A DNA stretch of 64,000 bases from assembly GCF_001428255.1 (NCBI RefSeq), contig NZ_LMRW01000027.1:164119-228118 (forward strand). Direction: 5' to 3'. Positions 59,041 through 64,000 of this stretch are shown piece by piece. The notes beneath the pieces are model-generated. The model saw only the letters and a program-made list of their open reading frames with translations, was not told the DNA's origin and did not search any database. Positions within the stretch are counted from its first letter, which is position 1, and every line of letters starts with the position of its first letter. A program made the position numbers and the translations under genes. This DNA comes from Agromyces sp. Soil535 (lineage in GTDB: Bacteria > Actinomycetota > Actinomycetes > Actinomycetales > Microbacteriaceae).

Positions 59041-59934
59041 ATGCTGCATTCGATGTCCACTGCAAAGTTCGCCGCCGGCGCCCTCGTCGCCGCCCTCGCG
59101 CTCACGAGCACGACCGTCCAGATGTCGGCCGCCGGCGCGCAGGAGCGAGCGGATGCCGCTGCCGCCGTCGCGATCGAACGCGAGCGCATCTCGACCCGCT
59201 GGGACGACGCCGTCGCGTCCGCCCGCACCGAAGCGCGGGTTCTCGCCATCACGGCGCGAACCGCCGCGATGCGCGTGGGCGACCTCGCCGACGCTCGCAC
59301 CGTCGACCGGTTGGCGATGGCAGCGGCCGCGCTCGACCGCGCGCTCGCCCGACGCGACATCGGCGCGATTGCGGCACGTCGGGACGAGCTCGCCTCGGTC
59401 CTGGCAGGGTTCCACCGTACGGTCAGCGTGGCCGCCGACGCGGTGATCGCCGGTCACCCCTCGGCCGACGAGTCGATGAAGGACATCCTGCGGGGGGCGA
59501 TCGCTCGCGTGCGACCCGACGGGGGCGGGAGCGTCGCATCCGGCGTCGACCTCGCGGCCGTGCGCTCGGCTGCGGATCGCGTGGTCGCGTCGCATCAGGC
59601 GAACACCGCCGCAGCAGCCGCAGCCGCGGCGGCTGCAGCCGCGGCGGCAGCGGAGGCCGCCGCTGATGCCGCGACGGGGGGCGCCGACGTGAGTGGATCC
59701 GTCGCTCCGACAGCCGCCGCGCAGTTCGCGCCGCCCACCCACCCGACCGAGCTGACCGTCGACGCACGGGGCGACTACCGGCCGGGATGCCCGGTGCTGC
59801 TCGAGGGGGACTGGTGGTACCCCGACCGGACCGGCTATGTCGTGGTCGATCCGGGATACCCCTACGACATCGAGGTCTTGGAGTCCGATGGGCACTTCAT
59901 CGCCGTCAAGTCGCTGCCCTGCATCCTCGAGTGA
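59041..59934 (+). CDS. Secreted poly-alanine protein of unknown function
   Basis: A 297-residue protein with a signal peptide (cleavage near AAGAQ, residue 34), a long Ala/Arg/Glu-rich helical region that looks coiled-coil (about 36-185), a run of 15 Ala residues at 190-204, and a compact C-terminal domain (235-297) with Cys250 and Cys294 that may form a disulfide around EGDWWYPDRTGYVVVDPG. ATG 59053 is an alternative start. TACAGT at 59016-59021 is a candidate -10. Function unknown; the tail resembles small extracellular ligand-binding modules only vaguely. Confidence 0.75.
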   Translation: MLHSMSTAKFAAGALVAALALTSTTVQMSAAGAQERADAAAAVAIERERISTRWDDAVASARTEARVLAITARTAAMRVGDLADARTVDRLAMAAAALDRALARRDIGAIAARRDELASVLAGFHRTVSVAADAVIAGHPSADESMKDILRGAIARVRPDGGGSVASGVDLAAVRSAADRVVASHQANTAAAAAAAAAAAAAAAEAAADAATGGADVSGSVAPTAAAQFAPPTHPTELTVDARGDYRPGCPVLLEGDWWYPDRTGYVVVDPGYPYDIEVLESDGHFIAVKSLPCILE

Positions 59935-59965
59935 CGGCCGCTGTCCTGGTCACGTGCCCGGCGCA

Positions 59966-59971
59966 TAGGCT
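59966..59971 (+). promoter_or_regulatory. -10 box TAGGCT, leaderless start for the nitrilase-family gene
   Basis: TAGGCT, six bases (gtcgac), then ATG at 59978. Confidence 0.55.
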
Positions 59972-59977
59972 GTCGAC

Positions 59978-60808
59978 ATGCAGACCGACACGTCGGGGTT
60001 CGGGATCGCCGTCGCCCAGTTCGCACCTGGCGCCGACACCGAGGCGAACCTCGCCGAGATCACACGCCTCGCCGAGCTCGCCGTGGCGCGCGGTGCACGC
60101 CTCGCGGTGTTCCCCGAGTACTCGAGCTACTTCACGCCCGAACCCGGCTGGGATTGGCAGGCGGCCGCCGAGCCGGTGATAGGCCCGTTCACCGAGCATC
60201 TCGCCGCCCTCGCGACCCGGCTCGACGTGCACGTCGTCGCAGGGATGATCGAACGGCTCGACGGCGACGACCGCCGGGTGGGCAACACCGTGGTCGCGGT
60301 CGCACCCGGCGAGGGTGTCGTCGCGCGCTACCGCAAGCTGCACCTGTACGACGCGTTCGGGCAGCGCGAGTCCGAGTGGGTCGCCCCGGGCGACCTCGTC
60401 GACCCCGAGGTGTTCGAGGCCGGCGGCCTCCGCTTCGGCCTCCAGACGTGCTACGACGCCCGGTTCCCCGAGGTGACCCGTCGCATCGTCGACGCGGGCG
60501 CCGACGTGGTGTGCATGCCGGCCGAGTGGGTGCGCGGGCCGCTCAAGGAGGCGCACTGGCGGCTGCTCACGACCGCGCGCGCCCTCGAGAACACGATGTA
60601 CGTGGCGGCGGCCGACCACGCCCCGCCGGTCGGCGCGGGCAACAGCATGATCGTCGACCCGATGGGCGTGGAGCTCGCCACCGTCGGCGAGGCCACGGAT
60701 GTCGCGGTCGCGTGGGTCTCCCGCGAGCGGATCGACGCCGTGCGGCGCGTCAACCCGGCGCTCGCCCTCCGACGATTCGACGTGATCGAGCGCGTCAGCC
60801 CGCGCTGA
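59978..60808 (+). CDS. Carbon-nitrogen hydrolase (probable omega-amidase/Nit-type)
   Basis: A 276-residue nitrilase-superfamily amidase with the Glu-Lys-Cys triad in FPEYSSYF (Glu about 47), YRKLHLYDAFG (Lys about 121) and LQTCYDARFPE (Cys about 155). The length and LHLYD/RYRK pattern fit the Nit2/omega-amidase and deaminated-glutathione-amidase branch. The convergent neighbour is a glutamine-transaminase-type aminotransferase; such a pair would transaminate keto acids with glutamine and hydrolyse the alpha-ketoglutaramate formed. The two coding ends overlap by 14 bases. Confidence 0.85.
   Translation: MQTDTSGFGIAVAQFAPGADTEANLAEITRLAELAVARGARLAVFPEYSSYFTPEPGWDWQAAAEPVIGPFTEHLAALATRLDVHVVAGMIERLDGDDRRVGNTVVAVAPGEGVVARYRKLHLYDAFGQRESEWVAPGDLVDPEVFEAGGLRFGLQTCYDARFPEVTRRIVDAGADVVCMPAEWVRGPLKEAHWRLLTTARALENTMYVAAADHAPPVGAGNSMIVDPMGVELATVGEATDVAVAWVSRERIDAVRRVNPALALRRFDVIERVSPR
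60795..60808. repeat. Inverted repeat formed by the overlapping stops of two convergent genes
   Basis: TCAGC and GCTGA around CCGC. The arms contain the stop of the aminotransferase gene (TCA on the plus strand) and the TGA of the nitrilase-family gene. It is a third example of the pattern seen at 12901 and 18567. Confidence 0.45.
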
Positions 60809-62012
60809 GCCGCGAGAGCCGCGTCGACGCCTCCTCGAGCACGTCGTGGCGCTTGCAGAACGCGAATCGCACGAGGCTGCGGTAGGCGTCCTGCCGGTCG
60901 GGGTGCACGAACGACGACACCGGCACGCCGACCACGCCAGCCCGGTCGGGCAGTTCGCGGCAGAGCGCCGCGCCGTCGTCGTATCCGAGGGGCGCGGCGT
61001 CCGCCACGATGAAATACCCGGCGTCGGGCAGCGAGACGGTGAACCCCGCCGCCTCGAGGCCGGCGGCGAGCACGTCGCGCTTCGCGCGGAGCTCGGCTGC
61101 GGCATCCGCGAACACCGCGTCGGGCAGGCCCAGCCCCTTCGCGATCGCCGGCTGGAACGGTGCGCCGTTCACGAACGTGAGGTACTGCTTCACCGCCAGC
61201 ACGGCCGTGACGAGCGGGGCAGGGGCGGTGAGCCAGCCGATCTTCCAGCCGGTGGTGCTGAACGTCTTGCCGCCCGACGAGATGGAGATCGTGCGCTCGC
61301 GTGCCCCGGGGAGCGTCGCGATCGGCACGTGCGGCACACCGAACGTGAGGTGCTCGTACACCTCGTCGGTGACGATGATCGCGTCGTGCTTCTCCGCCAG
61401 CCGCACGATGCGGGTGAGGGTCTCGGCGTCGAGCACGGCGCCCGTCGGGTTGTGCGGCGAGTTCACGAGGATGATCCGGGTGCGGTCGGTGACGGCGGCC
61501 TCGAGCTCGTCGGGGTCGGGACGCCAGTCGGGGAACCGGAGGGGCACCGTGCGATGCACGCCGCCCGCTCGCGCGATGAGCGCTGCGTAGGCGTCGTAGT
61601 AGGGCTCGAACGTGACGACCTCGTCCCCCGTGTCGACGAGCGCCAGAATCGTCGCGGCGAGCGCCTCGGTGGCGCCTGCCGTCACGAGCACCTCGGATGC
61701 CACGTCGACGTCGAGGCCGTAGAAGCGCCGCTGGTGCGCGGCGATCGCCTCACGCAGCACGGGCATGCCGATGCCCGGCGGGTACTGGTTGACGCCGTCG
61801 GCGATCGCCTGCCTGGCGGCCTCGAGCACCTCGGCGGGGCCGTCCTCGTCGGGGAAGCCCTGGCCGAGGTTGATCGCACCGGTGCGGGCCGCCAGCGCGC
61901 TCATCTCCGCGAAGATCGTGGCGGCGATGCCGCCGTCGGCGGCCAGCAGCCCGGCGCCCGCCGCAGTGCGCTGCCAGGGCCGGAGTCCGGGTGCGGGGGA
62001 GAAGTCGCTCAC
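60795..62012 (-). CDS. Class I aminotransferase, kynurenine/glutamine-transaminase K-like
   Basis: A 405-residue PLP aminotransferase with INLGQGFPDEDGP, VNQYPPGIGMPVLREAIA, NSPHNPTGAVLD, TDEVYEHLTF and the PLP Lys in SISSGGKTFSTTGWKIGW. These are hallmarks of the kynurenine aminotransferase/glutamine transaminase K and MetC-type keto-acid aminotransferase group. With the adjacent omega-amidase candidate it suggests keto-acid salvage, for example of 2-oxo-4-methylthiobutyrate. TACGGT six bases before the GTG at 62012 sets the start; the in-frame upstream extension is not supported. Confidence 0.86.
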   Translation of the reverse strand: MSDFSPAPGLRPWQRTAAGAGLLAADGGIAATIFAEMSALAARTGAINLGQGFPDEDGPAEVLEAARQAIADGVNQYPPGIGMPVLREAIAAHQRRFYGLDVDVASEVLVTAGATEALAATILALVDTGDEVVTFEPYYDAYAALIARAGGVHRTVPLRFPDWRPDPDELEAAVTDRTRIILVNSPHNPTGAVLDAETLTRIVRLAEKHDAIIVTDEVYEHLTFGVPHVPIATLPGARERTISISSGGKTFSTTGWKIGWLTAPAPLVTAVLAVKQYLTFVNGAPFQPAIAKGLGLPDAVFADAAAELRAKRDVLAAGLEAAGFTVSLPDAGYFIVADAAPLGYDDGAALCRELPDRAGVVGVPVSSFVHPDRQDAYRSLVRFAFCKRHDVLEEASTRLSRLSAG

Positions 62013-62018
62013 GCTCTC

Positions 62019-62024
62019 ACCGTA
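62019..62024 (-). promoter_or_regulatory. -10 box TACGGT, leaderless start for the aminotransferase gene
   Basis: On the minus strand TACGGT (62024-62019) is followed by six bases and GTG at 62012. Confidence 0.5.
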
Positions 62025-62181
62025 CGTCAGGGTGGGGCCGCTACGCTGACGCAGGGCGACGCCCGGCAGCGGCATCCGCTATCGGATGACTCACCGCTGG
62101 GGGATAGCCGGATCACAGACTTCGCCGATGTCGCACACAGCTTCGGGCGGGATGCTGACATCGCTTTGGAAGGAGCAGACC

Positions 62182-63834
62182 ATGACCGACACCACTGACG
62201 GCCCCACGGGGGAGGCCCGGGAGGGCGACGTCGCCGAGACCCCAGCCACGCCCGTGCCCGCCGCGAACCCGGTCGCCGAGACCGCGGCGACGACGCCCGC
62301 GACCCCTGAGCCCGCCACGCCGGCGGCTCCGGCCGCTCCCGCGGCTCCGGCCGCCACGACCGAGGGCGCCGGCACCGCGGCCGCACCCACGGCCGCACCC
62401 ACGACCGGCACGGTCTACCACCCCGGCCAGGCGCCGCAGCCGTACAGCGCCGCCCAGCCCACCGCGCCGACGCAGCCCACCGCGCCGACGCAGCCCACCG
62501 CGCCGACGCAGCCCACCGCGCCGACGCAGCCGGTCACCGGCCAGGTGCCGCCGGCCTTCGGCGGCCCCACCCCGACCGCGACCCAGCCTGCGCCGAAGCC
62601 GCGCCGGGTCGGCCTCGGCGTCGCCGCCGCGATCGTCGCGGCCGCCCTCATCGGCGGCGCATCGGGCGCCGGCATCACCGCGCTCATCGTGAGCAACCAG
62701 GCGCCCACCTCGAGCGACAGCGCCGACAGCGCGCAGAACATCGTCGTGAACGACGCCGACTCGGTGAACCAGATCACCGCCGTCGCGGCCAAGGCCAGCC
62801 CCAGCGTCGTGACCATCTCGGTGACGGGCGGCCAGACTGGCGGCACGGGCTCCGGCATCATCCTGTCGGAGGACGGCTACGTGCTCACCAACACGCACGT
62901 GGTGACCCTCGACGGCGCCACGGGCGACCCGACGATCCAGGTGAAGACCAACGACGGCCACCTCTACGAGGCCGAACTCGTCGGCACCGACCCGCTCTCG
63001 GATCTCGCGGTCATCAAGCTGGTGGACGCGTCAGGCCTCACGCCCCTCGAGTTCGCCGACTCCGACAAGCTCAACGTCGGCGACACGGCCATCGCCATCG
63101 GTGCCCCGCTCGGCCTCTCGGGCACCGTGACGAACGGCATCGTCAGCGCGCTGAACCGCTCGATCGACGTGGCCTCGTCGGCCGCGCCGACGACGCCCGA
63201 CGACTCGGAGGAGGGCGACAGCGGCGAGGGAGACCAGGGCGACGGCTCGGACGAGAGCCCGTTCGACTTCTTCTTCGACCTGCCCGACCCCGACGGCGGC
63301 GAGTCGCAGCAGCAGACGACCGCGTCCGGCCAGGTCTCCCTGCCGGTCATCCAGACGGATGCCGCGATCAACCCGGGCAACTCGGGTGGCGCCCTCCTGA
63401 ACTCCGAGGGCGAGCTGATCGGCGTGAACGTCGCCATCCTCTCGGCGGGCGGCTCGAGCACCGAGGCCGGCAACATCGGCGTGGGCTTCGCCGTCCCGTC
63501 GAACCTCGCCGAGCGCATCGCGAACGAGATCATCGAGAACGGGTCGGCCACGCACGGCCTGCTCGGCGCGACGGTCACATCGGCGGAGGCCGACGGCCAG
63601 AGCGACACCGTCGGCGCCCTCATCTCCGAGGTGAGCGCGGGCGGAGCGGCGGAGCAGGCCGGCCTCGAGGCCGGTGACGTCGTCACCGAGTTCAACGGCG
63701 TGCCGATCACCGACCAGACCGACCTCACCGCGCAGGTGCGCGCGCTGCCGGGCGGCGAGACGGCGGATCTCACGTTCACACGCGACGGCGAGTCGCAGAC
63801 CGTGAGCGTCACGCTGGGCACCTTCGAGGGCTGA
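62182..63834 (+). CDS. HtrA/DegP-like serine protease with PDZ domain
   Basis: A 550-residue membrane-anchored trypsin-like protease. A 140-residue Pro/Ala/Thr-rich cytoplasmic tail precedes one membrane helix (144-170). The catalytic triad is His239 (NTHVV), Asp274 (SDLAVI) and Ser401 (GNSGGAL); a PDZ domain covers about 450-545. An acidic insertion (about 333-383, Asp/Glu/Gly then Phe/Asp-rich) sits between Asp and Ser strands. GGAAGGAG precedes the ATG. Expected role is periplasm-side protein quality control. The tail carries four perfect hexapeptide repeats. Confidence 0.94.
   Translation: MTDTTDGPTGEAREGDVAETPATPVPAANPVAETAATTPATPEPATPAAPAAPAAPAATTEGAGTAAAPTAAPTTGTVYHPGQAPQPYSAAQPTAPTQPTAPTQPTAPTQPTAPTQPVTGQVPPAFGGPTPTATQPAPKPRRVGLGVAAAIVAAALIGGASGAGITALIVSNQAPTSSDSADSAQNIVVNDADSVNQITAVAAKASPSVVTISVTGGQTGGTGSGIILSEDGYVLTNTHVVTLDGATGDPTIQVKTNDGHLYEAELVGTDPLSDLAVIKLVDASGLTPLEFADSDKLNVGDTAIAIGAPLGLSGTVTNGIVSALNRSIDVASSAAPTTPDDSEEGDSGEGDQGDGSDESPFDFFFDLPDPDGGESQQQTTASGQVSLPVIQTDAAINPGNSGGALLNSEGELIGVNVAILSAGGSSTEAGNIGVGFAVPSNLAERIANEIIENGSATHGLLGATVTSAEADGQSDTVGALISEVSAGGAAEQAGLEAGDVVTEFNGVPITDQTDLTAQVRALPGGETADLTFTRDGESQTVSVTLGTFEG
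62455..62526 (+). repeat. Four perfect 18-bp tandem repeats in the HtrA tail
   Basis: Unit CAGCCCACCGCGCCGACG, four identical copies in frame, encoding QPTAPT each time. Identity at third positions implies recent slippage expansion, so copy number may vary between strains. Confidence 0.9.
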
Positions 63835-63885
63835 CGCCCGCAACGAACGGCAGGAAGGGCCGGGATCCTCGGGGCGGATTCAATC

Positions 63886-63899
63886 GGTCGTTGCAACAC
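63886..63899. mobile_element. Probable terminal inverted repeat of an IS30-family element
   Basis: TCGGTCGTTGCAACAC lies just inside the 3' boundary of the IS30-type transposase and resembles IS30-family ends (GTGTTGCAACGACC in the other orientation). The other end is outside the window, so the boundary is approximate. It is about 50 bases after the htrA stop. Confidence 0.55.
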
Positions 63900-63908
63900 C
63901 GCGTGTGA

Positions 63909-64000
63909 TTAGTCCGTGTTGACGAGTTTATGCAGGCGCTGGGCTGGGGTTTCCCAGCCCAGCGTTTTGCGTGGGCGGCCGTTGAGCTTCTGGGCGACGA
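63909..64000 (-). CDS. IS30-family transposase, C-terminal end (partial)
   Basis: Thirty codons are visible on the minus strand, ending in TAA at 63911-63909. They read LNGRPRKTLGWETPAQRL followed by HKLVNTD, the conserved C-terminus of IS30-family transposases (LNxRPRKTLGWxTP). The gene continues beyond the window edge. The intact reading frame and the neighbouring IS30-type end suggest a possibly complete insertion sequence rather than a relic. Confidence 0.88.
   Translation of the reverse strand, partial: VAQKLNGRPRKTLGWETPAQRLHKLVNTD

Noticed and set aside
62455..62526. CRISPR array
   Set aside because: Uniform 18-bp units with no spacers, in frame within the htrA coding region.

Overview
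The window is a high-GC (about 70% by eye) actinobacterial chromosome segment. Dense genes, GTG starts and many start codons lying 6 bases behind a TANNNT box fit the Actinomycetota. A very frequent GGATGCC/GGCATCC word and the gene content make me think of Microbacteriaceae (Agromyces-like). The genus is inference.

Layout. (1) 1-24800 is core metabolism: a lipoprotein and membrane protein pair, ferredoxin-dapC, citrate synthase, a citrulline/ornithine unit (ctlX, ornithine cyclodeaminase, a divergent Lrp-type regulator), a penicillin-acylase-family hydrolase, divergent dapD/dapE, DUF3117, an O-methyltransferase, tatB, an aldehyde dehydrogenase, a sugar-type symporter joined to a PLP enzyme, an Mrp ATPase with DUF1003 and MgtE-N/CBS proteins, and an M1 peptidase. 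dapC, dapD and dapE are three steps of the succinylase lysine/diaminopimelate pathway. (2) 25260-27830 is a decayed island: a 5'-truncated secreted-protein gene, a 133-bp hairpin/direct-repeat module, an IS5-family transposase remnant, a 23-bp palindrome, a truncated regulator-like fragment and a frameshifted IS1380-family transposase. 27836-29842 is a loosely packed accessory stretch (hydroxyacid dehydrogenase, DUF3303 protein, small lipoprotein).

(3) 29945-53423 is a conserved block: aminopeptidase P, PHP phosphoesterase, RhlE-like helicase, ferritin-like protein, DUF3107, AdnA/AdnB-type helicase-nucleases, NudC, a UvrD2-like helicase, a TOMM-cyclodehydratase-like protein, a DUF2342 zincin, a PDZ/Lon-like protease and UPF0182. 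From memory it parallels Mycobacterium tuberculosis Rv3193c-Rv3211. It contains a phosphotransferase-fold protein whose catalytic residues are all replaced. (4) 53425-64000 holds a methyltransferase, a GH18 chitinase, initiator tRNA-fMet, HelR (an RNA-polymerase-protecting helicase-like ATPase) behind a near-perfect rifamycin-associated element, a secreted poly-Ala protein, a nitrilase/aminotransferase pair that looks like the omega-amidase pathway, an HtrA protease, and the end of an IS30-family element running off the window.

The most noteworthy points are: the RAE-HelR module with a probable CTG start; the recurrent TANNNT-N6-start signature on both strands, implying widespread leaderless transcription; the pseudokinase in the DNA-repair block; convergent genes overlapping by up to 164 bp, with part of a zinc motif inside the overlap; and the over-represented GGATGCC word that runs against local codon preference.
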